From assembly GCF_019891175.1 (NCBI RefSeq), contig NZ_CP072600.1, forward strand, positions 1,984,001 through 2,048,000: a stretch of 64,000 nt of DNA, given 5' to 3'. The position numbers were made by a program, and so were the translations under genes. The stretch is from Leptothermofonsia sichuanensis E412. Lineage in GTDB: Bacteria > Cyanobacteriota > Cyanobacteriia > Leptolyngbyales > Leptolyngbyaceae. The notes below the pieces were generated by a model. The model was given only the letters and a program-made list of their open reading frames with translations, was not told the DNA's origin and ran no database searches. Numbering within the stretch: the first letter of the stretch is position 1; each line of letters opens with the position of its first letter. Below, one piece after another: positions 24,448-33,312 of the stretch.

Positions 24448-25173
24448 TCATTCCAGTTCCGCACATTCCAGTTCCGCACAAATCCGCTCGAAGGCAGCAA
24501 CAGGATCTGGGGCAGCCGTAATCGGACGACCAATCACCAGGTAATTTGCCCCCGCCCTGAGAGCGGCGGCTGGGGTGACCACCCGACGTTGATCCCCAGC
24601 TTCTGCCCAGGTCGGACGCACCCCCGGACAAACCAGCAGAAAGTCATCACCACAGGTCTGCCGCAACTGTGCCACTTCCTGCGGGGAGCAAACCGCCCCG
24701 GCCAGACCACTCTCCTGGGCCAGCAAAGCCATCTGAAGCACGTATTCTGGTAATTCCAGGGGAATCTTCAAGTCAAAGGCAAGGTGACGGGCATTCAGGC
24801 TGGTCAGGAGCGTGATGGCAATCAGCCTGGGCACTGGCTGGCCTGACTCGGCGGCACCAGCAATGGCGGCGGCTTGAGCGGACTGTAACGTCTCTTTGCC
24901 AGCCGCGGCATGGAGGGTGATCAGATCCACGCCATAACGGGCAGCGGCACGACAGGCTCCTGACACGGTATTGGGAATGTCGTGGAACTTTAAATCCAGG
25001 AAAATCTTTTTCTGTCGAGATTTGAGTTCATGCAAGATGCTGGGACCACTGCTGACGAATAACTCCAGTCCTACTTTCCAGAAATTTACCTGGGGCAGGC
25101 GATTGAGCAGCGAGATCGCTGCCTGTTCACTGGATACATCCAGAGGGACGATGATAGGATTAGCAGATACCAT
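24448..25173 (-). CDS. pyrF: Orotidine 5'-phosphate decarboxylase
   Basis: Last step of UMP synthesis. The 241-residue (beta/alpha)8 barrel shows the catalytic [12 protein letters not shown] motif (Asp-Lys-x-x-Asp), N-terminal [10 protein letters not shown], and C-terminal PGVRP and YLVIGRPIT phosphate-gripping segments. The C-terminus ends [10 protein letters not shown], which comes from a 15-base tandem duplication at 24451-24481; the duplicated residues lie beyond the conserved fold. The upstream region to 25363 divides it from a divergently transcribed sensor gene. Confidence 0.95.
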   Translation of the reverse strand: MVSANPIIVPLDVSSEQAAISLLNRLPQVNFWKVGLELFVSSGPSILHELKSRQKKIFLDLKFHDIPNTVSGACRAAARYGVDLITLHAAAGKETLQSAQAAAIAGAAESGQPVPRLIAITLLTSLNARHLAFDLKIPLELPEYVLQMALLAQESGLAGAVCSPQEVAQLRQTCGDDFLLVCPGVRPTWAEAGDQRRVVTPAAALRAGANYLVIGRPITAAPDPVAAFERICAELECAELE

Positions 25174-25363
25174 AAAAAATTTAAGGAAATTGGCGGTGCA
25201 GGCGTCATTTCATGCCTTGGAGAAAATCCTTCGGCTTACGCAAACAGGAAACTCCAAATCAACTGGTCGTAGCAAACTATACTGGCTTTCAATCCACTAA
25301 TGGCTGGTTTCAGATCAACGTTCCCTCAAGTTTGGCTGATTTAGTGTTACCGAGTCCTGAACT

Positions 25364-27505
25364 GTGTCACATCCCCTAATTGGAGGAAAATTGCGTCATC
25401 CACGTCAGGTGGTTTCCCCCCCTTCGCGCCATCTGCCACGGTTCCCCCTCCTGGTGGTGCTGGTAGTGCCTTTCCTCTTAGAGATTCTGATTGTGGTCGG
25501 GTTGACTGGCTATCTATCTTTCCGCAATGGGCAGCAGGCAGTCAACAATCTGGCCAACCAGTTAATCGATGAAGTCAGCGATCGCACCAGCGATCAACTG
25601 GGTGCCTATTTGAAAACCCCACCAGCGATCGCCCAGATGACGGCAAGCACCATCGAACTGGGTCTTCTCAACCTTGCGGATCTCCCCACGGCTGGTCGGT
25701 ACTTTCAACAGAAACACCGACTTTACCCGGACATTAGTTCGATTGGGTTAGTCAATTCCAAGGGCGAGTTCGTCGGGACTTACCTGACCGCCGAAAGTCA
25801 GCCGGTCATTGAAGTGCTGAAGAAATCCTCTGATGCCCGGTTCTATCACTCCAAAGATGGGGAGAATGACAGTCTGGCTGAATCGATAGAATCGGATCCC
25901 CAATTTTCTGCGATCGCTTCCAGTCAGTTCACAAATGCCGTTGCAACCGGGAAGCCTACCTGGGGTGAAATTAACCAGTGGTCCCGGCATCCAGGGTTGG
26001 GGATTTCCTTTAACCAGCCAATTTATGACCGTAACCGCACCCTGCTGGGAGTCCTCATGGTTGAGGACACGCTGACCCAGATTGATCAATTCCTCCACCG
26101 CCTACAATTAAGCCCGAAAGGCAGAATTTTTATCGTCGAATCCAGTGGGCTGCTGGTTGCCAGTTCCAGCGATGAACCGCCTTACGATCTGGTCGATGGC
26201 AAAGTCCAGCGGATTAAAGCCTCCCGCAGCTATGACTTTCTCATTGCGGAAACGGCTGCCTACCTGAATGCTCACTTCGGGTCATTCCAGAATATCAAAA
26301 CCCCACAACAGCTCAACTTTGACATTGAAGACGACCAGCAGTTTGTTCAGGTCAAGCCCTATACGGACGAGTTTGGATTGGACTGGTTGATTGTGACGGT
26401 GGTGCCAGAATCTGATTTCATGGCAGACATCCAGTACAACACCCGAACCACTCTTTTGCTCTGTGCCGGGGCACTGCTGGCCGCGATCGCCCTGGGTGGG
26501 CTGACGGCTCAATGGATTGCCAGGCCAATTTTACGGCTGAGTCGGGCAAGCCGTAACCTGACATTGGGGCGGTGGGACTATCCTGTGGCGGAAAAAAGCC
26601 AGATTGCTGAGCTGGAAGTCCTGGCACGGTCGTTTAACCAGATGGCAGTCCATTTGCACGAATCCTTTGAACAGGCCACCACGGCTCTGGAAAAATCGGA
26701 GGAAAAATTCACGAAAATCTTTCGCTCCAGCCCTGATCCGATGGCGATCGCCACCCTGGATGGGCTGTACCTGGAAGTCAATGACTCTTTTCTCAATCTG
26801 TTCGGCTACAGCCGGGAAGAAGTTGTGGGTCATCGGCATCGGGAAGTCCCCCTCTGGGCAGATCCAGCCGACCGCAGAGCCTACATCGAGGAATTGCGTG
26901 CCAGAGGGCAGATACTCAACCGGGAAGAAACCTTTCAAACCAAATCAGGGGAATTGCTAACCGTCCTGTTTTCCTCTGAAATCATTGAACTTCAGGATCG
27001 GCACTGCATTATTGGGGCTGCCCGAGACATTACCGAGCGCAAACGCAGTGAAGAAGAACGTAAACGGGCAGAAGCGGCCCTGCGGGAAAGTGAAGAACGA
27101 TTTCGGGGCGCATTTGCCACCAGTGCTGTGGGCATGAACATTGCTTCTCTGGAAGGGCAATTTTTACAGGTAAACCCTGCTTTCTGCCGGATGTTGGGTT
27201 ACACCGAACCAGAAATCTTGAAGCTCACGTTTTATCAAATTACCCATCCACAAGATTTGGAAGAGGAACTGGAGTATACTCAGCAACTCTTGAATGGCAC
27301 CCTTCCCTACTATCACATGAAAAAACGCTATCTTCACAAGGATGGGCACATTATTCCGGGTTTACTCAGCGTTTCCCTGATCCGTGATTGTGAGCAAAAC
27401 CCCCTCTATTTCGTTGCCCACATCCAGGATCTGAACGAGCATCAGCATCACAGGGAGCCAGAGGAACCAAAGGAATGCCTCTGTGCCTCTGGGGTGGAGT
27501 TCTAA
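25364..27505 (+). CDS. Cache-HAMP-PAS-PAS sensor protein lacking an output domain
   Basis: A 713-residue membrane sensor. Residues about 28-52 and 368-390 are transmembrane helices, enclosing a periplasmic double-Cache-type domain (for example SSIGLVNSKGEFVGTYLTAE and RIFIVESSGLLVASSSDEPP). A HAMP linker (ARPILRLSRASRNLTLGRWD) and two cytosolic PAS domains (KIFRSSPDPMAIATLDGLYL; FRGAFATSAVGMNIASLEGQ), each followed by a PAC block, come next. No histidine kinase, cyclase or phosphodiesterase follows. The last 20 residues (QHHREPEEPKECLCASGVEF) are encoded by a palindromic CACAGGG...CCTCTGTGCCTCTG repeat known elsewhere between genes here, so the gene was probably cut off by that repeat. It starts at GTG 25364. 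Divergent from pyrF. Confidence 0.82.
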   Translation: MSHPLIGGKLRHPRQVVSPPSRHLPRFPLLVVLVVPFLLEILIVVGLTGYLSFRNGQQAVNNLANQLIDEVSDRTSDQLGAYLKTPPAIAQMTASTIELGLLNLADLPTAGRYFQQKHRLYPDISSIGLVNSKGEFVGTYLTAESQPVIEVLKKSSDARFYHSKDGENDSLAESIESDPQFSAIASSQFTNAVATGKPTWGEINQWSRHPGLGISFNQPIYDRNRTLLGVLMVEDTLTQIDQFLHRLQLSPKGRIFIVESSGLLVASSSDEPPYDLVDGKVQRIKASRSYDFLIAETAAYLNAHFGSFQNIKTPQQLNFDIEDDQQFVQVKPYTDEFGLDWLIVTVVPESDFMADIQYNTRTTLLLCAGALLAAIALGGLTAQWIARPILRLSRASRNLTLGRWDYPVAEKSQIAELEVLARSFNQMAVHLHESFEQATTALEKSEEKFTKIFRSSPDPMAIATLDGLYLEVNDSFLNLFGYSREEVVGHRHREVPLWADPADRRAYIEELRARGQILNREETFQTKSGELLTVLFSSEIIELQDRHCIIGAARDITERKRSEEERKRAEAALRESEERFRGAFATSAVGMNIASLEGQFLQVNPAFCRMLGYTEPEILKLTFYQITHPQDLEEELEYTQQLLNGTLPYYHMKKRYLHKDGHIIPGLLSVSLIRDCEQNPLYFVAHIQDLNEHQHHREPEEPKECLCASGVEF

Positions 27506-27526
27506 AAATAAAGTAAATACTCGATT

Positions 27527-27600
27527 AAAAGCCTATCCGAAAACTTCCTCAGTCTGGATTTGAGCGTTGTCCATTGGGGCTTTTTGGATAGGCTTTTAGA
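27527..27600. terminator. Hairpin after the sensor gene
   Basis: AAAGCCTATCCGAAAA pairs with TTTTTGGATAGGCTTT across a 40-base middle part, with a T-rich end. It is a plausible terminator for the sensor gene, though it may also be a repeat. Confidence 0.5.
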
Positions 27601-27660
27601 GCAGTGTCCAGGCAGAACCTGGACACCAGGGCTATCCTGCTGATGAATTATGCAGACTAA

Positions 27661-27752
27661 GATCCCCGGTGTCTCGTGGACTTCAATCGAATTGACTGGC
27701 TAACCTTGCCAGATACCGGGGATCTGAAGATTGTCGCACTTCGCGTAAATAG
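27661..27752 (+). repeat. 92-bp dispersed repeat family E, copy 2
   Basis: Second copy of the element at 16911-17002 (GATCCCCGGTGTCT...CACTTCGCGTAAATAG), again right after a GTCCAGGCAGAACCTGGACACC REP-like block. Confidence 0.75.
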
Positions 27753-27804
27753 CTATGACAAATCAATCGGATGGTGACTGACCAAAGCGGACAAATCAGG
27801 ATGA

Positions 27805-29094
27805 TTACTGGACAAAGCGGACAAATTTAGTTTTACCCAATTGCAGTACCTTACCCACCAGTTCATCGGGTGCAGCGAAGCTCAGATCCGCCCGTTCTAC
27901 CTTGTCTCCATCCAACCGGACGGCTCCCCCCTGAATCTGGCGGCGGGCATCGGAACTGGTTTTACACAAGCCACTGGCACTGACCAGATAAAAGATTTTG
28001 GCAGGAAACTGAACCCCAGTCAGGGAAAATTCTGGAACCTTATCGGCCTGGGAAGCCGAACCCTGAATCAGGGCGATCGCATCCTGTTGGGCCTGCCTGG
28101 CCGCCGCATCCCCGTGGTATTGGGTGACAACCGTTAATGCCAGCAACTTTTGAGCCTCGCGGGGATTTTCAGGCACCTGATCGAGCGCCAGGTCGGTCAG
28201 CAACTCAAAATAGCTGTTCAGCAGATGATCAGGGGTCTTCTCCAGTTTGGAATACATTGTTAACGGATCTTCCGTCAATGCCACATAGTTCCCCAGGGAC
28301 TTTGACATCTTCTGCACGCCATCCGTTCCCAGCAGAATTGGCATCAATAGCCCGAACTGCGGGCGTAGCCCAAAGTGCCGCTGCAAGTCACGCCCCACAG
28401 CAATGTTGAACTTCTGATCCGTGCCGCCCAGTTCCACATCTGATTCCACAGCGACCGAATCAAAGCCCTGCATCAGGGGGTAGAGAAACTCGTGCAGGTA
28501 AACGGGGCTTCCCTTCTCATAGCGCTCTGCAAAGCCCTCCTTTGCCAGCATCTGGCCTACCGTCATCGTTGAGAGCAGTTCCAGAATTTTTCCCAGATCC
28601 AGGTTGGAGAGCCATTCCGAGTTATAGCGAATCTCTAACCGTCCTGGAGTATCAAAGTCCAGAATGGGGCGCACCTGGTCCAGATAGGTCTGGGCATTCG
28701 CCCGCACTTCTTCCCCGGTCAATTGCCTGCGGACTTCCGATTTCCCTGTGGGATCCCCAATTCGGGCTGTAAAGTCGCCAATAATCAGCACAGCCGTATG
28801 GCCAGCATCCTGAAATGCCCGCAGCTTTCGCACCGGAATGCTATGCCCCAGATGAATGTCTGCCCCGGTTGGATCAATGCCTAATTTGACCCGCAGGGGG
28901 CGATCGCTCACCTGTAACCGCCGTACCAGATTCTCATCCGGGCTGGTTGAATCGGCCTGATCCGGGAAAATTTCACTGATCCCCCGGCGCAGCCAGGCAA
29001 AATTCCCCTCTGAGCTGGCAGCCCCACCACTGGTGGAAACCTGTAATGGCTCTGTTAAATTCTCTGCACTCACGGATAAACATTCACCATTCAT
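27805..29094 (-). CDS. tyrS: Tyrosyl-tRNA synthetase
   Basis: Charges tRNA-Tyr with tyrosine in the cytosol. The 429 residues contain the class I signatures: [15 protein letters not shown] (HIGH motif as HLGH), the tyrosine-site segments [31 protein letters not shown] (KMSKS), and a C-terminal S4 RNA-binding domain ([20 protein letters not shown]). It has an N-terminal extension of about 35 residues, Ser/Gly-rich, before the catalytic domain. The 3' end shows a partial duplication: GACCAAAGCGGACAAAT at 27779-27795 repeats the coding GGACAAAGCGGACAAAT just upstream of it. Confidence 0.96.
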   Translation of the reverse strand: MNGECLSVSAENLTEPLQVSTSGGAASSEGNFAWLRRGISEIFPDQADSTSPDENLVRRLQVSDRPLRVKLGIDPTGADIHLGHSIPVRKLRAFQDAGHTAVLIIGDFTARIGDPTGKSEVRRQLTGEEVRANAQTYLDQVRPILDFDTPGRLEIRYNSEWLSNLDLGKILELLSTMTVGQMLAKEGFAERYEKGSPVYLHEFLYPLMQGFDSVAVESDVELGGTDQKFNIAVGRDLQRHFGLRPQFGLLMPILLGTDGVQKMSKSLGNYVALTEDPLTMYSKLEKTPDHLLNSYFELLTDLALDQVPENPREAQKLLALTVVTQYHGDAAARQAQQDAIALIQGSASQADKVPEFSLTGVQFPAKIFYLVSASGLCKTSSDARRQIQGGAVRLDGDKVERADLSFAAPDELVGKVLQLGKTKFVRFVQ

Positions 29095-29618
29095 GGACGA
29101 AACTACTGGTCTGTCAAGAATTATGTCATGGGTTGAAAACCCCCAAATAATAACCCTTTCTTTCTCCCAGGCTCATAACTACAAACTGGACAGACCACTA
29201 CTATAATTGCAGGCATCGCAGAATTTTCTGGTATCCAGGGTCAGGTCTTGCGACAAGTCACAGGTTGACCAGCCTATACTATTCAGTACGGATGCAAGGG
29301 TAACCCGTGCAAATGTTGACCTGTCAGGGCTTCTTGTTCATTGCTGTTTTGAGCCGGTTTTCCGGCACTGCCCCCTCAGAAAGTCTGCCTGTATTACTGT
29401 AACGTGATTTGTCATTTCTACTGTGTGTGCCTATTTGTATGTGCCTATTTGGGAGGTTAGTGCTACCCTTTACCAGAGCAGTTTCATCAGACATGATTTT
29501 GGCGTCCTGATCGGGCGATCGCCCGGTGAATAGTAGACAAAATGGTCAATAGTAGACAAAATATGGGGCACTTTCATCAACTGCTGTATTCTTAAATTTT
29601 TTAAGGGATAAAATCGTC
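29095..29618. other. Divergent intergenic region, no gene seen
   Basis: 524 bases between divergently transcribed tyrS and the PBP gene. It should hold both promoters. It contains a small direct repeat AATAGTAGACAAAAT twice (29529-29563). A 66-codon frame at 29207 lacks any coding signs. A tyrosine-responsive leader could lie upstream of tyrS, but I cannot demonstrate one. Confidence 0.4.
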
Positions 29619-31532
29619 GTGTCGTCCAATACCCTCCAACAACGGAATCAATCTGACGCTCCCGAAGCGGTTTTCCAGTTTGTTAAGACTGTCGGCAAGG
29701 TCACCGGGGGCATGGTGCTGGGGACAATGATGTTGACCAGTTCTGTCATCGCAGGTGGACTGGTAGGGCTGGCAATTAGCTTCCGAAATCTGCCCGATGT
29801 AAGAATTTTGCGGAGCTATGTCCCCAGTGAAACCACCCATATTTATGATGTCAAAGGCAAGTTGCTGAGCAGTATTCATGGAGAAGCCAACCGGGAAGTG
29901 ATTCCCCTGGATAAGATTTCTCCGGATTTGAAGCGAGCTGTACTGGCGATCGAAGACAGCTACTTCTATTCCCACCGGGGAGTCAACCCGGGTGCCGTCA
30001 TCCGGGCTTTCATGGCGAACTGGGAAAAGGGAGAAACCGTGGAAGGGGGTTCTACCCTGACCATGCAGTTAGTTAAAAACCTCTTTTTGACTCCCAAGCG
30101 GAATTTCAGCCGCAAAGTAGCGGAAGCTGTACTGGCACTCCGGTTGGAGCAAATTCTGACCAAGACCCAGATTTTAGAACTGTATCTGAATCAGGTGTAT
30201 TGGGGGCACAACACCTATGGGGTAGAAACGGCTGCCGAGAGTTATTTTGGTAAATCTTCTTCAGATCTCAACCTGGCAGAGTCAGCCATGATGGCAGGTC
30301 TGATTCAAGCCCCTGAGAGTCTCAGTCCTTTTATCGACTACAAAAAGGCAAAGCAGCGCCAGTATGTTGTGCTCCGACGGATGCGGGATCTGCAATGGAT
30401 TACGCCCCAGGAGGAAGCCGCTGCCCGCAAACAGCCCATTCGCCTAGGGAAAGTCACCTCCTTCCAGGGCAGCGCGATGCCCTATGTCACCGAAGCCACC
30501 GTTCAGGAGTTAACCAAACGGTTTGGGCGCGATGCCTTGCTGAAAGGTGGGATGCGCGTACAGACCACGGTCGATACCAAACTCCAGCGGATTGCGGAAG
30601 ATGTGGTCAAACGGGGACATGCCAATCTCCTCGCCCAGGGGGTTTATGCAGATCAGATGGCACTGGTTGCCGTGGATCCTCGGACCCATTTTGTCAAGGC
30701 AATGGTCGGCGGGGTCGATTACAGTAAAAGCCAATACAACCGAGCAGTTCAGGCTTTACGCCAACCTGGTTCGGCGTTTAAGCCCTTTGTTTACTATGCG
30801 GCGTTTGCCACGGGTAAGTACTCACCGGAGTCCATTGTTTTAGACACGCCTGTGAGCTACCCGGATGGATATGAATACTACTCGCCCCAGAACTACGATG
30901 GCTCTTTCTCTGGACCCATTACCATTCGACGGGCGCTGGAAGTGTCTCGGAACGTTCCTGCGGTCCGCATTGGTCAGGAAATTGGGCTTAACAAGGTCAT
31001 TGATGCCTGCCGCACCATGGGCATTCGCACCCCAATTGAACCCGTGGTGTCGTTGCCCCTGGGCGCAGTCGATCTGACTCCTCTGGAAATGGCAGGGGGA
31101 TATGCAACCTTTGCCAGCAATGGCTGGTATTCAGAAACCACCATGATTGTGCAGGTTACCGACAGCATGGGGAACGTCCTGCTGGATAATACGCCGAAGC
31201 CTCAACTGGTGTTGGATCCGTGGGCAACGGCCTCGCTCAACAGTGTGCTGCAAGGGGTCATTTCCCAGGGGACAGGGACAGCGGCTCAAATTGGTCGCCC
31301 GGCGGCGGGGAAAACAGGTACCACATCCTCTGAACGGGATATCTGGTTTGTCGGGTATGTGCCCCAGCTATCGGTTGCGGTGTGGGCCGGGAATGATAAC
31401 TACACCCCGGTCGGCAGAGGGGCAACAGGGGGCGGATTTATTGCTCCCATCTGGCGAGACTTTATGGAGCAGGCTTTGAGAGGGGTGCCGGTGGAGAATT
31501 TCCGATCGCCCTCTGAATTCCCACGGCCCTAG
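29619..31532 (+). CDS. Class A penicillin-binding protein (PBP1A type)
   Basis: A bifunctional murein synthase anchored in the cytoplasmic membrane: a GT51 transglycosylase that polymerises lipid II and a transpeptidase that cross-links peptides. The 637 residues have a transmembrane segment near 28-55 (MVLGTMMLTSSVIAGGLVGL), GT51 motifs (AIEDSYFYSHRGVNPGAVIR; EGGSTLTMQLVKNLFL; LNQVYWGHNTYG) and transpeptidase motifs SAFK (with catalytic Ser), SRN and KTGTTS. The start is GTG 29619, with AAGGGA about 10 bases upstream. A very strong palindrome follows the stop. Cyanobacteria carry several such PBPs; I cannot say which one this is. Confidence 0.93.
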   Translation: MSSNTLQQRNQSDAPEAVFQFVKTVGKVTGGMVLGTMMLTSSVIAGGLVGLAISFRNLPDVRILRSYVPSETTHIYDVKGKLLSSIHGEANREVIPLDKISPDLKRAVLAIEDSYFYSHRGVNPGAVIRAFMANWEKGETVEGGSTLTMQLVKNLFLTPKRNFSRKVAEAVLALRLEQILTKTQILELYLNQVYWGHNTYGVETAAESYFGKSSSDLNLAESAMMAGLIQAPESLSPFIDYKKAKQRQYVVLRRMRDLQWITPQEEAAARKQPIRLGKVTSFQGSAMPYVTEATVQELTKRFGRDALLKGGMRVQTTVDTKLQRIAEDVVKRGHANLLAQGVYADQMALVAVDPRTHFVKAMVGGVDYSKSQYNRAVQALRQPGSAFKPFVYYAAFATGKYSPESIVLDTPVSYPDGYEYYSPQNYDGSFSGPITIRRALEVSRNVPAVRIGQEIGLNKVIDACRTMGIRTPIEPVVSLPLGAVDLTPLEMAGGYATFASNGWYSETTMIVQVTDSMGNVLLDNTPKPQLVLDPWATASLNSVLQGVISQGTGTAAQIGRPAAGKTGTTSSERDIWFVGYVPQLSVAVWAGNDNYTPVGRGATGGGFIAPIWRDFMEQALRGVPVENFRSPSEFPRP

Positions 31533-31582
31533 TGATCTTCTGTAACATCTGCTGGAAAATTAACCAGCCCTTGTTACAGACC

Positions 31583-31629
31583 CCTGGGACGCCGGTACAG
31601 AAATCTGATTTCTGTACCGGCGTCCCAGG
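31583..31629. terminator. Long perfect palindrome after the PBP gene
   Basis: Arms of about 21-22 bases (CCTGGGACGCCGGTACAGAA and its complement) around a 3-4 base loop, 50 bases after the stop. It is a strong candidate for a rho-independent-like hairpin or for a mobile palindrome; no T-run follows. Confidence 0.6.
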
Positions 31630-31684
31630 TCTGGTTGAATTTCTCACCAGAGATTCCGATTTCCAGGAATTCTGAACCGATGTT

Positions 31685-32167
31685 TCAGGGTTGCTCGCGA
31701 TCGTAATAGTCAACAGTATTTTCAGCCCGAAACATCTTCCGCAGTCCTCGCTCCCCGCGATTTCCGGTTACAACGAGGACTTTCTCAGAATCCGGATACT
31801 CGCATACCTCGACTTCAACGAGGGTTGACAGCGCCAGATAGCGCATGGTTGTTGTGCCCGTGTTTATGATCTGGTGAGCAACCTCTGCACCACCAGGGGG
31901 ACAGGCAATTATGTCATGCTTGCGGATTGGATAGCGCTTGTCCCCAAACCTCAACTCACCTTCACCTTCCAGGATCAGAAACATTTCCTCCTCACCATAG
32001 TGGTTATGAAATCGACACTGAACCTTCCCCGGCGGCAGGACTGTCAGGTTGTAACCCAGTTTCTTTGCCCCGATGTGATCACTGATCTGTCCTCTCCTGG
32101 AGGTATATAAACCGTTTTCTTCAATGTCATCGAACTCAACTTCTTCAAGCTTCATAATGGGCTTCAT
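31685..32167 (-). CDS. Cupin-domain protein
   Basis: A 160-residue small beta-barrel protein. Cupin motif 1 reads CRFHNHYGEEEMFLILEGEG, giving the HxH...E metal-binding set; motif 2 reads DIIACPPGGAEVAHQIINTG with the His. A metal-dependent enzyme or sugar-binding role is possible but the substrate is not identifiable. Two ATG codons (32167 and 32155) open the frame. It stands alone between the PBP gene and a decayed region. Confidence 0.78.
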   Translation of the reverse strand: MKPIMKLEEVEFDDIEENGLYTSRRGQISDHIGAKKLGYNLTVLPPGKVQCRFHNHYGEEEMFLILEGEGELRFGDKRYPIRKHDIIACPPGGAEVAHQIINTGTTTMRYLALSTLVEVEVCEYPDSEKVLVVTGNRGERGLRKMFRAENTVDYYDREQP

Positions 32168-32498
32168 TGCGAAATCCTCTAGTGATTTGATCTCTCACCA
32201 ATAGCAACCAGAGCAGGATTGACATTTGCTGAGCGTCGCAGTGTGCGTTTATGCCTTGATCGCTCCAGCAGACATCAATTCCCAGCAGATTGCTTACTGC
32301 TCCAAAAAAGTTGCAGCGCTGACTCATCAAATATATAAGCTGACTCACTATCCCGAATGACTCGCTTACGACCCACAGCACGCCCAAGAAACCGTAAATA
32401 AATTTCTGAGTTGGAATTGAAACTCAAACGCATCCATTGCATTAATATCGGATGCTTTCAGCAGCGCACATAGTTTACCCGTCACGTTAAATGCCCTC
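32168..32498. other. Intergenic stretch, possibly decayed coding sequence
   Basis: 331 bases with an open minus-strand frame of 80 codons (32145-32387) and short neighbouring frames (for example GRAVGRKRVIRDSESAYIFD). They are broken by stops and are not recognisable. I do not call a gene. Confidence 0.3.
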
Positions 32499-32592
32499 CT
32501 ATAGCGTTTCTCAATTGAGTGAGGTAGGGGAGTGTGAGGCACAGCGGAATGCTCTGACCCTCACTGTATCTCACACCCTTGAAAAGGGCTAT
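32499..32592 (+). repeat. Palindromic repeat family C, full copy
   Basis: Begins CTATAGCGTTTCTCAATTGA, has GGGGAGTGTGAGGCACAG, and ends CACACCCTTGAAAAGGGCTA. The ends pair imperfectly. Matches 55797-55894 and part of 7237-7290. Confidence 0.7.
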
Positions 32593-32597
32593 GGTCG

Positions 32598-32687
32598 AAT
32601 GGCACTGAATTAAGCCGAATGCGCTCGCTCAGATCTCCAACTTCTTCGAGAAGTTGGAGATCTTTAACCTCTTATGTCAGTGCCATT
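32598..32687 (+). repeat. 90-bp palindromic repeat family B, copy 1
   Basis: Ends AATGGCACTGA and TCAGTGCCATT are inverted repeats; the centre holds the palindrome AGATCTCCAACTTC / GAAGTTGGAGATCT. The copy at 47024-47113 is the same length in reverse orientation. Confidence 0.7.
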
Positions 32688-32764
32688 GGGCTATAGTCGA
32701 ATCCATAGCGATCAACAATCCGCACTAAGCTTCTTTAACCAGATAATTTTCAGGTCGAACTTTT

Positions 32765-33187
32765 ATGTCTTTTTTCACAAAGGTGAAGCGGCAACTTATT
32801 GGTCAGTCACTTCCTACCAGTGCCCAGGTCTCAGAGCGTGTCACGAATGCAGCAGGATTAGCCATTCTTTCATCGGATGCGCTTTCTTCCGTTGTCTACG
32901 CGACCGAAGAAACGTTGAGGGTGCTGATGTTAGCAGGAACCAGCGTTTTAGAATTGTCGATTCCCATTGCGATCGCCATCACTTCACTCCTGGCGATCGT
33001 CACCCTTTCTTATCGTCAAACCATTCGAGCCTATCCGTCTGGTGGCAGAGCATACATTGTAGCTCACGAGAACCTGGGGTTATATCCAGGATTAATTGCT
33101 GCTTTGATGATCGACTATGTTTTCACCGTTACCGTCAGTGTTGCGGCGGGGATCGCTGCCCTGACATCCGCTATTCCATTTGGTTGA
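32765..33187 (+). pseudogene. Truncated APC-family permease (KimA/YdaO-like), N-terminal part
   Basis: Encodes the first about 138 residues of an APC-superfamily transporter, a family that includes the potassium importer KimA (YdaO). The sequence GLAILSSDALSSVVYATEET, TLSYRQTIRAYPSGGRAYIV and LIDYVFTVTVSVAAGIAALT-type segments match well. Full proteins are about 600 residues; the match stops at AALTSAIPFG, where the sequence switches to a different transporter family. Two to three membrane helices remain, so no function is expected. Confidence 0.75.
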
Positions 33188-33312
33188 CCTATCGTTTAAC
33201 TCAGTCTCCCCTGCTGTTGGGAGTGGTCAGTTTTGCCAACCAGTTACCCAATGGTCTTCTGGTGCCATTTGGGAGGATTGGTAAATGTTTATCTGCCTGT
33301 TATCTACAGTGA
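33181..33312 (+). pseudogene. Fragment of an MFS transporter
   Basis: In a frame different from the preceding permease fragment, WLTYRLTQSPLLLGVVSFAN followed by QLPNGLLVPFG matches the first-helix region of EntS-like MFS exporters. About 35 residues match, and the rest up to TGA (33310) does not. It overlaps the permease fragment's stop region by a few bases, so the two fragments were fused by a deletion. Confidence 0.6.

Noticed and set aside
29207-29407. 66-codon open frame between tyrS and the PBP gene
   Set aside because: No Shine-Dalgarno sequence, no recognised motif, and no codon pattern beyond the intergenic background.
32145-32387. 80-codon minus-strand frame next to the cupin gene
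   Set aside because: Overlaps the cupin start and neighbouring frames with stops; nothing recognisable. Reported only as a gap that may be decayed coding DNA.
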